DNA of 56,806 nt from Flavobacteriales bacterium (GTDB lineage Bacteria > Bacteroidota > Bacteroidia > Flavobacteriales > Flavobacteriaceae). The notes beneath the pieces are model-generated. The model worked only from the letters and a program-made list of their open reading frames with translations. It ran no database searches and had not been told where the DNA came from. Where the stretch lies: positions 1-56,806 of the forward strand of contig JAMOMQ010000013.1 in assembly GCA_027066995.1 (NCBI GenBank), written 5' to 3'. Of the stretch, positions 35,571 to 44,076 are shown in pieces (within the stretch, counting starts at the first letter, position 1; each line of letters starts with the position of its first letter). Position numbers and translations under genes: made by a program.

Positions 35571-38201
35571 ATGAATATTCCCACCAAATATAATCCGTCT
35601 CAAATAGAAGATAAATGGTATGATTACTGGATGAAAAACAGATATTTTCATTCGGAACCAGATGAAAGAGAGCCGTATACCATTGTTATTCCTCCACCCA
35701 ATGTGACCGGTGTCTTACATATGGGACATATGCTCAATAATACTTTGCAAGATGTGCTGATACGTCGCGCCCGTATGCAAGGCAAAAATGCTTGTTGGGT
35801 GCCGGGCACCGATCATGCTTCTATTGCTACAGAAGCCAAAGTTGTAGCCAAACTCAAAAAGGAAGGAATTGAAAAAGACGATTTGTCACGAGACGAATTT
35901 CTTAAACACGCATGGAATTGGACGCATAAACACGGCGGTATTATTTTGGAACAACTTAAAAAATTAGGCGCCAGTTGCGATTGGGACAGGACCAAATTTA
36001 CTTTGGATGATGATATGTATGAAAGCGTTATCAAAGTGTTTGTCGATTTGTATAACAAAGGTAAGATTTATCGCGGTTTTCGTATGGTCAATTGGGATCC
36101 GGAAGCCAAAACAACCGTTTCTGACGAAGAAGTCAATTATACAGATGAACAAGGACATTTGTATTATCTAAATTATCCGATTGTTGGCAGTGAAAACGAG
36201 TTTATACAAATAGCAACCACTCGTCCCGAAACCATTTTGGGTGATACCGCCATTGCCGTCAGTCCTCAAAATGAAAAATATGCCAAATACATTGGTAAAA
36301 AAGCTTTGGTGCCGATAGCCAATCGTGAAATACCGATTATTGCCGATGATTATGTCGATCCGGAATTTGGAACCGGTGCTTTAAAAATCACACCGGCACA
36401 TGATCCTAATGATAAGGAAATAGGCGAACGTCACAATTTGGAAATTATTGATATTTTTAATGAGGATGCCACGCTCAACAGTTACGGTTTGCACTACGAA
36501 GGCAAAGATCGCGATGTGGTCAAAAAAGAAATAGTTGAAGAGTTGAAAGAAAAAGGCTATTTGGATAAAATAGAAAAACACATGCACCGCGTTGGCCGTA
36601 GCGAACGCACCAATGCAGTGATAGAGCCACGCTTGTCTCGTCAGTGGTTTTTAAAAATGAAAGAATTGGCACAACCGGCTATTGATGCGGTGCGCAATGG
36701 AGAGGTGAAATTGATTCCCAAAAAATTTGAAAACACTTATTTTCACTGGATGGACAACGTGCGCGATTGGAATATTTCACGTCAGTTATGGTGGGGACAC
36801 CGTATTCCCGCATATTTTTATGGCGATGGCGAAGATGATTTTGTGGTTGCAGAGAGTCTGGAACAAGCCTTGCCTTTGGCACGAAAAAAATCGGGAAATC
36901 CTGATTTACAATTATCCGATTTAAAGCAAGATGAAGATGCTTTGGACACTTGGTTTTCGTCGTGGCTGTGGCCTATGAGTGTCTTTGACGGTATTAGAAA
37001 TCCCAAAAATAAAGATTTTCAATATTACTACCCGACCAATGATTTGGTGACAGCCCCCGAAATTCTTTTCTTTTGGGTGGCTCGTATGATTATAGCCGGT
37101 TACGAATTTGCCGGACAAAAACCTTTTGACAATGTTTATTTGACCGGCATTGTGCGGGATAAGTTAGGACGTAAAATGTCCAAATCATTGGGTAATTCGC
37201 CCGATCCAATCAAAATGATGGAAGAATACGGTGCCGATGCTGTTCGTGTAGGCATGCTTTTGACTTCGCCGGCCGGAAACGACTTGCCTTTTGATATGGA
37301 TTTGGTCATGCAGGGCCGTAATTTTGCCAATAAAATTTGGAATGGATTCCGCTTGGTCAAATCGTGGGAGATTGACAAAGAAAAACCGCAACCCGAAGCT
37401 GCCAAAACTGCTATTAAATGGTATCAAAACCGGTTTAATCAAGTTTTATCAGAGATAGAAGATGACTTTTCAAAATACCGTATTTCGAATGCCTTAATGC
37501 GTATTTACAAGTTGATTTGGGACGATTACAGCTCATGGTTTTTAGAAATGGTCAAACCGCCTTTTGGTGAAAAAATCGATCAAAAAACTTATGATGAAAC
37601 CATTGCCATTTTAGAAAATAATATGAAAGTATTGCACCCGTTTATGCCGTTTATTACGGAGGAAATTTGGCAATACATCAAACAGCGCAATCCGGAGGAG
37701 GCCATTATCGTATCGGCATATCCCAAAGAAGCTTCTTTTGACACCAATAATCTGAAACAGATGCAACTAGCTCAAGAAATTATTTCGGGCATTAGAAAAA
37801 TACGTAAAGAAAAAAATATCCCGGCCAAAGAGTCTGTCGATTTATTAATTTTGGAAAAAGAACCTTTAAGTCAAGATTATTGGCCGGTGGTTAAAAAATT
37901 GGGACATCTCAAAGACATTAATCCAATAACAACCCCCGACGATCAAGCGGCTGCTTTTAGAGTAGGCGTGAACGAATATTTTGTGCCCTTGGACGGTTTT
38001 ATCAATCCCGAAGAAGAAAAGCAAAAACTCTTGGAAGAATTGGAATATACACAAGGCTTTTTAAAAAGTGTGCAAAAAAAACTCAGCAACGAACGCTTTG
38101 TTAACAATGCCCCCGAAAAGGTAGTGGCTATGGAACAAAAAAAAGAAGCCGACGCGTTGGAAAAAATTGCTTTACTTGAAAAAAGATTAAAGAGTTTGTA
38201 A
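35571..38201 (+). CDS. valS: Valyl-tRNA synthetase
   Basis: An 876-aa class-I aminoacyl-tRNA synthetase. HIGH motif region PPPNVTGVLHMGHM, the editing domain (about 190-340, TTRPETILGDTAIAV), the KMSKS loop as GRKMSKSLGN, the anticodon-binding helical domain and a C-terminal coiled-coil arm (about 810-876). RNDKLGRKM-type spacing and the VNWDPEAKTTVSDEE block confirm Val rather than Ile or Leu. Monocistronic. The 207-bp gap that follows has a 7-bp-armed palindrome at 38266-38284 and no clear T-tract terminator. Confidence 0.97.
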   Translation: MNIPTKYNPSQIEDKWYDYWMKNRYFHSEPDEREPYTIVIPPPNVTGVLHMGHMLNNTLQDVLIRRARMQGKNACWVPGTDHASIATEAKVVAKLKKEGIEKDDLSRDEFLKHAWNWTHKHGGIILEQLKKLGASCDWDRTKFTLDDDMYESVIKVFVDLYNKGKIYRGFRMVNWDPEAKTTVSDEEVNYTDEQGHLYYLNYPIVGSENEFIQIATTRPETILGDTAIAVSPQNEKYAKYIGKKALVPIANREIPIIADDYVDPEFGTGALKITPAHDPNDKEIGERHNLEIIDIFNEDATLNSYGLHYEGKDRDVVKKEIVEELKEKGYLDKIEKHMHRVGRSERTNAVIEPRLSRQWFLKMKELAQPAIDAVRNGEVKLIPKKFENTYFHWMDNVRDWNISRQLWWGHRIPAYFYGDGEDDFVVAESLEQALPLARKKSGNPDLQLSDLKQDEDALDTWFSSWLWPMSVFDGIRNPKNKDFQYYYPTNDLVTAPEILFFWVARMIIAGYEFAGQKPFDNVYLTGIVRDKLGRKMSKSLGNSPDPIKMMEEYGADAVRVGMLLTSPAGNDLPFDMDLVMQGRNFANKIWNGFRLVKSWEIDKEKPQPEAAKTAIKWYQNRFNQVLSEIEDDFSKYRISNALMRIYKLIWDDYSSWFLEMVKPPFGEKIDQKTYDETIAILENNMKVLHPFMPFITEEIWQYIKQRNPEEAIIVSAYPKEASFDTNNLKQMQLAQEIISGIRKIRKEKNIPAKESVDLLILEKEPLSQDYWPVVKKLGHLKDINPITTPDDQAAAFRVGVNEYFVPLDGFINPEEEKQKLLEELEYTQGFLKSVQKKLSNERFVNNAPEKVVAMEQKKEADALEKIALLEKRLKSL

Positions 38202-38265
38202 GCATCCGGTTCTTGTTAGTATGTCTTAAGGTTTTTATAATTGCAATAAACAAGCTCTCTGACTG

Positions 38266-38284
38266 TCCCGAACTTGTTTCGGGA
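38266..38284. repeat. Palindromic motif TCCCGAA-N5-TTCGGGA
   Basis: Perfect 7-bp arms around CTTGT, downstream of valS. The same core (CCCGAACTTGTTT-GG) occurs at 35386-35404 in reverse orientation and, with changes, at 52717-52735. It resembles palindromes scattered between genes in many Bacteroidota genomes. Without a following T run, it is not a typical intrinsic terminator. Confidence 0.6.
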
Positions 38285-38360
38285 TGTATAAAAGTGTTCT
38301 ATATTAGCAGAATTATAGGTGGCTGAGTGTTCTGTAAATGTCAAAAATATTATTGATGCA

Positions 38361-38391
38361 TTGTTGATGCCGTAAAGTTTTGGTATATTTG
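38361..38391 (+). promoter_or_regulatory. Bacteroidota-type promoter for the YceI lipoprotein gene
   Basis: TTGTTG (38361-38366) and TATATTTG (38384-38391); the second TTG gives a 17-bp spacer and the first gives 20 bp. The ATG follows 17 bp later. Confidence 0.55.
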
Positions 38392-38408
38392 ATATAAAAT
38401 ACCGCCTT

Positions 38409-39044
38409 ATGAAAAAAATATTAGTGACCGGTTTGTTGTTGGGTTTATTATTTACTTGTCAAAGTCCTAAGAAAAACAAACAAAAACCTCAAGAAGATAG
38501 TCCAAAGTCCTTACAAACCACAAAATGGGAACTTAATGAAGATGCCTCAAGCATTTATTGGACCGGTTATAAAACTACCGGAAAAATACCTGTAAAGGGT
38601 GTATTTCAAAATTTCAAAATAAAAGGGGTAAAATCTGCAACAAATTTGGCTGAGATTTTAAAAAATGCACAAGTTCAAATCAATGTTTATTCGATATTTT
38701 CTGACAATGAAGACCGTGATAAGAAGTTGATTGGTGATTTGTTTGAATATATGACCGATACTGAAAATATTTATGCACGTGTAGAAAAAATAACCAAAGA
38801 CAGTATTTGGGTCAATATTCATATGAATGCCCACGAAAAAATAGTGCCTATGTTTCTGCAGATGGATAATCAAAAAGGGGTTGTGCAACTAAACGGCCGG
38901 ATTGATTTACTTAAAGATTTTGCTGCTGCTAAAGCTCTAAATAAATTTCATAAAGCTTGTTTTGATAAACATACCGGCAAAGACGGTGTTAGTAAAACAT
39001 GGCCTGAAGTAGCAATTGCCGCCCGGTTGGTTTTTGATAAATAA
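38409..39044 (+). CDS. YceI-family lipoprotein
   Basis: A 211-aa protein with a short signal peptide and lipobox-like LLFTC (Cys17), then a YceI lipocalin-like domain: TTKWELNEDASSIYWTGYKTTGKIPVKGVFQNF, IFSDNEDRDKKLIGDLFEYM and HMNAHEKIVPMFLQ. YceI proteins bind long isoprenoid or other amphiphilic lipids in a barrel. The usual ending ('...KDEV.i....') is modified. It is convergent with the lipoprotein gene at 39051 with only 6 bp between stops. Ligand unknown. Confidence 0.85.
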   Translation: MKKILVTGLLLGLLFTCQSPKKNKQKPQEDSPKSLQTTKWELNEDASSIYWTGYKTTGKIPVKGVFQNFKIKGVKSATNLAEILKNAQVQINVYSIFSDNEDRDKKLIGDLFEYMTDTENIYARVEKITKDSIWVNIHMNAHEKIVPMFLQMDNQKGVVQLNGRIDLLKDFAAAKALNKFHKACFDKHTGKDGVSKTWPEVAIAARLVFDK

Positions 39045-39050
39045 TAAAAT

Positions 39051-39707
39051 CTATTTTTTTGACTTTATTGGCAATTTATTGATTTTTAATTGTTTAATAT
39101 TCTTTTTGAGACGATTAATTTTATTAAGATTGCTTTTTTTATGTTGGATATGGTCGAGCTTGGGCATGCTGTCTTTACGGGCTTGTGCCAAACTGTCACG
39201 GGTCAAAATTTCTTCAAATTCGTCATAACCTGTATTATAGATTTTCATTTTGTCAATCACGGCATTGAGATTTTTGACCACCGTATTCAAAGTTTTTTGT
39301 ATGGTATCTGTTTCTATCTGTTTTTTATGTATAAGAAAACGAAGTTTTTTCAAATTAATTTCCGTTAAGACCAAACGGCTTTTAACGGCTGCTGTATCCA
39401 ACTTTGATTTAAAATGACGCGCTTTTAACTGTTTAAAAAGTTTTAAGTCTTTGTCTGTCAGGTCAATAAGCTCATCTATGCTGTAATTTTCCGGTTTAAA
39501 GCTTTCAACCAATTTGATAAAATTATTATTTTTTTTGACGGCATCCTTTATGGGATCGATAGATTGAAGCGGAATACTTCTTTTTACAATTTGGATATTT
39601 TTTTTAGAAGTTTTTTGCACAGGCTGCACTTTTTGTTTAACATCCTTGTGACAACTTGAATTAATTAATAATAAAAATCCTAATAAATAACCTGTAATAG
39701 CTTTCAT
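39051..39707 (-). CDS. Unknown coiled-coil lipoprotein
   Basis: I do not recognise a family. The 218-aa product starts with a signal peptide and lipobox LLINSSC (Cys19), followed by a strongly basic, mostly helical sequence with predicted coiled coil (about 75-160, e.g. LVLTEINLKKLRFLIHKKQ, TVVKNLNAVIDKMKIYN). The tail is lysine-rich (KKNIKQLKINKLPIKSKK). It is probably an envelope lipoprotein. No near neighbour on the same strand hints at a partner. Confidence 0.7.
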   Translation of the reverse strand: MKAITGYLLGFLLLINSSCHKDVKQKVQPVQKTSKKNIQIVKRSIPLQSIDPIKDAVKKNNNFIKLVESFKPENYSIDELIDLTDKDLKLFKQLKARHFKSKLDTAAVKSRLVLTEINLKKLRFLIHKKQIETDTIQKTLNTVVKNLNAVIDKMKIYNTGYDEFEEILTRDSLAQARKDSMPKLDHIQHKKSNLNKINRLKKNIKQLKINKLPIKSKK

Positions 39708-39761
39708 AGTTGCAAATTACTTAAAAAATCTTTTATTTAATTACAATTTTATGATTTATTT

Positions 39762-39794
39762 TTGATTTTATGATTTATAAAAAAGTTATATTTG
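39762..39794 (+). promoter_or_regulatory. Bacteroidota-type promoter for tdh
   Basis: TTG (39762-39764), 22 bp and TATATTTG (39787-39794), 25 bp before the ATG at 39820. Confidence 0.55.
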
Positions 39795-39819
39795 CTTTGA
39801 TAAAAAAGACAAGTATCTG

Positions 39820-40788
39820 ATGAAAAATATATTGATAATCGGTTCTAACGGACAAATAGGCACGGATTTACTGGCTAAGTTGCGTCAAAAATTCAATAAC
39901 GGACAAGTTATTGCTTCTGACATACGTAATCCAAAAAATCCTGACCCTAAATTTGTGTTGCTGGATGCGACTGATCGTGAGTCTGTTAGAAATGTCCTAA
40001 AAGATTATCAAATTGACGAGGTATATTTGATGGCTGCCATATTATCGGCCAATGCCGAAAAAATGCCCAATAAAGCCTGGGATATAAATATGCAGGTATT
40101 GTTTAATTTGTTAGAATTGGCCAAAGAAGGTTTGTTTAAAAAATTATTTTGGCCCAGTTCTATTGCCGTGTTCGGCCCGCACACCCCGCGCATCAATACG
40201 CCGCAATATGCCGTTATGGACCCTAATACGGTCTATGGTATCAGCAAATTGGCCGGCGAACGTTGGATAGAATACTACCGCGAACATTTTAATGTGGATG
40301 TCCGAAGTGTGCGTTATCCGGGCATTATCAGTTGGAAAACCATGCCCGGTGGCGGTACTACCGATTATGCTGTTGAAATTTTTCATGAAGCCTTAAAACA
40401 CGGTCGATACACATCATTTTTGGCTGCCAATACACGTTTGCCTATGATGTATATGCCCGATGCCATTGATGCCACCATTAAAATTATGGAAGCGGATCAA
40501 GAACGCCTAAGTATTCATAACTCCTATAATATTGCCGGTATTAGTTTTACACCGGAAGAATTGGCCGCAGCTATTCGTCAATACATACCCGGTTTTACCA
40601 TAGACTACCAACCTGATTTCAGACAAGCCATTGCAGAGTCTTGGCCGGAATCTATTGATGACCGTATGGCTTTTAAAGATTGGCATTGGCATCATAAATA
40701 CGATTTGGACAGTATGGTAAAAGACATGTTAAAAAATTTGGAAAAAAAATACCAAGCCGGTAGTTTATTATATCAAATGGATTTATAA
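39820..40788 (+). CDS. tdh: Short-chain (SDR) L-threonine 3-dehydrogenase
   Basis: A 322-aa extended-SDR protein. The NAD motif is IIGSNGQIGTDLL, and the YxxxK catalytic pair is Tyr139/Lys143 (VYGISKLAGERW). Blocks that fit UDP-galactose-epimerase-like threonine dehydrogenase (as in Flavobacterium frigidimaris) are RYPGIISWKTMPGGGTTDYAVEIFHEAL, LPMMYMPDAIDATIKIM and SWPESIDDRMAFKDWHW. It oxidises threonine to 2-amino-3-ketobutyrate, normally followed by a CoA ligase (kbl), which is not in this window. The final codons and the TAA lie in the left end of the repeat at 40770-40831. Confidence 0.9.
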   Translation: MKNILIIGSNGQIGTDLLAKLRQKFNNGQVIASDIRNPKNPDPKFVLLDATDRESVRNVLKDYQIDEVYLMAAILSANAEKMPNKAWDINMQVLFNLLELAKEGLFKKLFWPSSIAVFGPHTPRINTPQYAVMDPNTVYGISKLAGERWIEYYREHFNVDVRSVRYPGIISWKTMPGGGTTDYAVEIFHEALKHGRYTSFLAANTRLPMMYMPDAIDATIKIMEADQERLSIHNSYNIAGISFTPEELAAAIRQYIPGFTIDYQPDFRQAIAESWPESIDDRMAFKDWHWHHKYDLDSMVKDMLKNLEKKYQAGSLLYQMDL

Positions 40789-40831
40789 AATAGTTAGAAA
40801 CATTGGACTATTTTGTATGTCGTTTTGGTAT
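40770..40831. repeat. Internally deleted copy (C) of the MITE-like element
   Basis: A 62-bp copy keeping both ends but not the interior. The left end ATATCAAA + 9 bp + AAAATAGT (40770-40794) and the right end ATTGGACTATTTT + 9 bp + TTTGGTAT (40802-40831) match copy A almost base for base. It separates the convergent tdh and murI genes and supplies the last codons and the TAA of tdh. Confidence 0.75.
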
Positions 40832-40880
40832 AACAGCTATCTGCCATTAAATTTATGGAAGAGCCAACTTTTTTGCCAAT

Positions 40881-41669
40881 TTAAAATTCCAACTTTTTAA
40901 TAAATGCTTCGGGTATGTTTTTAAGAAGTTTCTTTAAAGCTGCAGTAGAATGATTGGCATAGAATTCGTGTTTAGCTTTTTGATTTTCAGGGGCTAAAAT
41001 ATTCAATTTTTCCAATACCCGCTTACTTTGTTTGGCAATGGCCATACTCGGTTCTATAATTTTGACGGACGCACCCAATATTTGTTTCATTTGAGGTATT
41101 AAAAAAGGGTAGTGGGTGCAGCCTAAAACCAAATGATCAATGCCTTGTTCCAGCATCGGGTTGAGATATTTTTGCAATAGCCGGTAAGTTTCCCGGCTTT
41201 CCATCCGGTTATTTTCAACTATTTCTACCAATCCTTGTCCGTAACGGCCTATAATTTCTACATCGTTGACAGGGATAATCTCTTTAAGTTCTTGCAACAT
41301 ATTACTTTGCAAGGTGCTTTGGGTGGCTAACAATCCTATTTTCTTGGTTTGGCTTTGTAGGCTGGCCGGTTTTATAGCGGGTTGAATGCGTATAAACGGC
41401 ACATGATACTTTTGACGCAGGTGTGGTATGGCATTGGTAGAAGCTGTATTACATGCCACAATAATTAATTTTACATTTTTATTGAGCAAAAATTCCGTGT
41501 TTTTTTCGCTTAACGCAATAATCTCATCTTTGGTTTTATGGCCATAAGGTGCGTTTTTGTTATCCGCCAAATAAATGGTATGTTCGTATGGCATCAAAGT
41601 ATTAACGGCCTGCCAAATGCTGATACCGCCTACACCCGAATCAAATAAACCAATGGCTTGACTTGACAT
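40881..41669 (-). CDS. murI: Glutamate racemase
   Basis: A 262-aa enzyme making D-glutamate for peptidoglycan. The acid/base motifs are FDSGVGG (Asp10), VACNTAS (Cys73) and LGCTHYP (Cys184), all intact. The ATG at 41669 is chosen because the family begins a few residues before FDSGVGG; a longer in-frame extension reaches into rluD. It lies 7 bp after the rluD stop, in a minus-strand operon. Confidence 0.95.
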   Translation of the reverse strand: MSSQAIGLFDSGVGGISIWQAVNTLMPYEHTIYLADNKNAPYGHKTKDEIIALSEKNTEFLLNKNVKLIIVACNTASTNAIPHLRQKYHVPFIRIQPAIKPASLQSQTKKIGLLATQSTLQSNMLQELKEIIPVNDVEIIGRYGQGLVEIVENNRMESRETYRLLQKYLNPMLEQGIDHLVLGCTHYPFLIPQMKQILGASVKIIEPSMAIAKQSKRVLEKLNILAPENQKAKHEFYANHSTAALKKLLKNIPEAFIKKLEF

Positions 41670-41676
41670 ATTAAAG

Positions 41677-42705
41677 TTATTCCTTTTTGTGTTTGGCATA
41701 GTGTCGCCATCGTTCAATAGCGGTTTGCATATCGGTGGGAATTTCAGAGTCAAAGCTCATAAATTTACCGGTGCGCGGGTGTGTAAAGCCCAATGTTTTG
41801 GCATGCAATGCCTGTCTTGGCAATACTTTAAAAGTATTATCGACAAATTGTTTATATTTGGTAAAGGTAGTGCCTTTTAGTATCTTGTCACCACCATAAC
41901 GGGCATCGTTAAACAAAGGATGGCCGATGTGCTTCATGTGAGCTCGTATTTGATGGGTGCGACCGGTTTCCAGTTCCAATTCTACAAGGGTAACATAACC
42001 GAAACGTTCCAAAACTTTGTAGTGAGTAACAGCGGGTTTACCATAATCTCCTTCGGGAAAAACGATCATTTGCAGCCGGTTTTTCGGATTGCGTCCCAAA
42101 TTTCCTTCTATGGTGCCTTCGTCGTTTTTTAAGTCGCCCCAAACCAAAGCTACGTATTTTCTCTTAGAGGTTTTGTCGGCAAATTGTTGTGCCAGTTTGG
42201 TAATGGCATTTTCGTTTTTGGCCACTACTAACAGTCCCGTAGTATCTTTGTCAATCCGGTGCACTAAGCCGGGGCGGTTGTCCGAATTTTTCGGCAAGTT
42301 TTCAAAGTGATAAATAAGGCCGTTAAGCAAGGTGCCACTGTAATTGCCATGTCCCGGATGCACTACCATACCGGCTGGTTTGTTAAGCACAATTAAATCG
42401 TCATCTTCGTAAACGATATCAATGGGTATATTTTCGGGCACCAATAGGTTTTCGTAAGGGGCATAGGGCAGCACAATTTTAATTTCATCTAAAGGCTTGA
42501 CCTTGTAATTGGGTTTGACAGGTTGTCCGTTGACTAACACACCGCCGGCTTTGGCAACATTTTGTATTCTGTTGCGGGTCAAATTTTCAATTTTGTCAGT
42601 CAAATACCGGTCGATACGCACGGCACCTTGACCTTTATCAACAATAAATTGATAATGTTCAAAGAGTTTTTCCTCGTCAGGGGTTTGATTAGTTTCCAAT
42701 GACAT
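41677..42705 (-). CDS. rluD: Ribosomal large-subunit pseudouridine synthase (RluD-like)
   Basis: A 342-aa RluA/RluD-family enzyme. An N-terminal S4 RNA-binding domain (about 28-90, RIDRYLTDKIENLTRNRIQN) precedes the pseudouridine synthase domain with catalytic Asp152 in HRIDKDTTGLLVVAKN. Further family motifs are GRTHQIRAHMKHIGHPLFND and RQALHAKTLGFTHP. It is the S4-containing type that modifies 23S rRNA helix 69 (RluD) rather than RluC, though this is inferred. It overlaps the PASTA gene by 17 bp and precedes murI by 7 bp. Confidence 0.93.
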   Translation of the reverse strand: MSLETNQTPDEEKLFEHYQFIVDKGQGAVRIDRYLTDKIENLTRNRIQNVAKAGGVLVNGQPVKPNYKVKPLDEIKIVLPYAPYENLLVPENIPIDIVYEDDDLIVLNKPAGMVVHPGHGNYSGTLLNGLIYHFENLPKNSDNRPGLVHRIDKDTTGLLVVAKNENAITKLAQQFADKTSKRKYVALVWGDLKNDEGTIEGNLGRNPKNRLQMIVFPEGDYGKPAVTHYKVLERFGYVTLVELELETGRTHQIRAHMKHIGHPLFNDARYGGDKILKGTTFTKYKQFVDNTFKVLPRQALHAKTLGFTHPRTGKFMSFDSEIPTDMQTAIERWRHYAKHKKE

Positions 42706-43351
42706 TGTTCAGTGTTTTTTGAAGCGTAGCATCTGCTTGCGGAGCATTTTGATAGTCTTTTCCGGCATCCGAAGTGTCTTCGTCATTATTACTACTTTCA
42801 ACTGAGCGTTTGCCGTCGCCAATCGTTAGATTAATAACGGAATTTTTTGGAATTTTATCTCCGGTTTTTAAACTGTCTTTTTGGTGCATGGCAGTCAATA
42901 CAATTTCGGCAAAATAGGGTTTGGTGGTTATTTTTCCTACTTTTAACCCCGAAGCTTTTATTAAACTCAAAGCCTGACGTTTGGATTTGCCGATGACCGC
43001 CGGAAAAGATACTTTGGCAAAAGCGTTGTTGTTTATTTTGACATAAATTTTACGTCCTACTTTTACTTGGTCATCTTTTTTAGGATTTTGTTCAATAATG
43101 GCATATTTCTTATACTTGGGATTGTAATCCACCGTATCTATTATGACGATATTCATTTGTCGGTCTTCCAATATTTTTTTAGCGTCTTCGTATGATTTAT
43201 TGGTCAAATCGGGAACCAAATGATACTCATTATGATGGGTGTAATTGGCCAAATATAATTTTAAACCGAAAATGATGAGCACTATTAAAACAACAGCGGC
43301 TATCAAATTTTTTAAGAATGTTTTACTGATAAGAAATTTAAAAAAATCCAT
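42689..43351 (-). CDS. PASTA-domain membrane protein
   Basis: A 220-aa protein: N-terminal transmembrane helix (about 13-33, FLKNLIAAVVLIVLIIFGLKLY), then two to three PASTA repeats (VPDLTNKSYEDAKKILEDRQ; FPAVIGKSKRQALSLIKASGLKVG) and a Ser/Asp-rich tail. PASTA domains bind peptidoglycan or beta-lactams in kinases and PBPs, but here there is no kinase or transpeptidase domain. This stand-alone form is common in Bacteroidota. It overlaps rluD, and murI follows, so the operon has a cell-wall flavour. Confidence 0.9.
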   Translation of the reverse strand: MDFFKFLISKTFLKNLIAAVVLIVLIIFGLKLYLANYTHHNEYHLVPDLTNKSYEDAKKILEDRQMNIVIIDTVDYNPKYKKYAIIEQNPKKDDQVKVGRKIYVKINNNAFAKVSFPAVIGKSKRQALSLIKASGLKVGKITTKPYFAEIVLTAMHQKDSLKTGDKIPKNSVINLTIGDGKRSVESSNNDEDTSDAGKDYQNAPQADATLQKTLNNVIGN

Positions 43352-43402
43352 AAATTATTTATTGAACGGTGCTTGCGGCAAAGTTAGTAAAAAATATGCA
43401 GT

Positions 43403-44071
43403 TTAAATGCTGTAATTTCTGGCACCGAAAATGGCTGAGCCCACCCGAATGAGATTACTGCCGTGTGTTATGGCAATTTTATAATCATGACTCATTCCCA
43501 TTGATAGATATTCCATTTCTTTTAATTGCGACTTGGATTTTATATACAGGCGATGCAAATAAGCAAATTCGGAAGCAATTTGTATGGTATCATCTGTATT
43601 GGTTGCCATTCCCATCAGTCCTTTTATACGGACATTTGGAAATTCACCGGCTTGGTATTGAGTAATTATAGTGTGGAGGGTTTCTTCATCCATACCGAAC
43701 TTGGTGTCTTCTTTGGCAATTTTTATTTGCAATAACACTTGTAATTGTCGTTGGTGTTTGGCAGCTTGTTTTTCTATTTCTTTGAGTAGTTTCAGGTTGT
43801 CCACACTATGAATTAAAAAGACAAAAGGCGCTATATATTTGACTTTATTGCGCTGTAAATGACCAATCATGTGCCAGCGGATATCTTGGGGCAATTGTTC
43901 ATGTTTGGCCACTAATTCTTGTACTTTGTTTTCGCCAAAATCCCGTTGATCACAGGCATAGGCTGACATGATATCAGAATTGGGTTTGGTTTTGGATACT
44001 GCTACCAAAAGAACATTTTCGGGTGTTTCGTTTTTTATTTTTTTTAAGTTATCACATATAGTCTGCTTCAT
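43403..44071 (-). CDS. YggS/PLPBP-family pyridoxal-phosphate homeostasis protein
   Basis: A 222-aa single-domain alanine-racemase-like TIM barrel. The PLP lysine is Lys27 in LVAVSKTKP. Other marks: FGENKVQELVAKHEQLPQDIRWHMIGHLQRNK and LSMGMSHDYKIAITHGSNLIRVGSAIFGARN. It buffers PLP and affects amino-acid metabolism, without known catalysis. It starts 5 bp after the second DUF1015 gene, tying it to the serC-serA-DUF1015 transcript, where SerC is also PLP-dependent. Confidence 0.95.
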   Translation of the reverse strand: MKQTICDNLKKIKNETPENVLLVAVSKTKPNSDIMSAYACDQRDFGENKVQELVAKHEQLPQDIRWHMIGHLQRNKVKYIAPFVFLIHSVDNLKLLKEIEKQAAKHQRQLQVLLQIKIAKEDTKFGMDEETLHTIITQYQAGEFPNVRIKGLMGMATNTDDTIQIASEFAYLHRLYIKSKSQLKEMEYLSMGMSHDYKIAITHGSNLIRVGSAIFGARNYSI

Positions 44072-44076
44072 TTTTT

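Noticed and set aside
36679-37442. Minus-strand ORFs of 60-90 aa inside valS
   Set aside because: Shadows of valS codon usage, with no ribosome-binding site context and no domain.
41670-41753. N-terminal extension of MurI into rluD
   Set aside because: The family starts just before FDSGVGG, so ATG 41669 fits and the extension lies wholly over the rluD 3' end.
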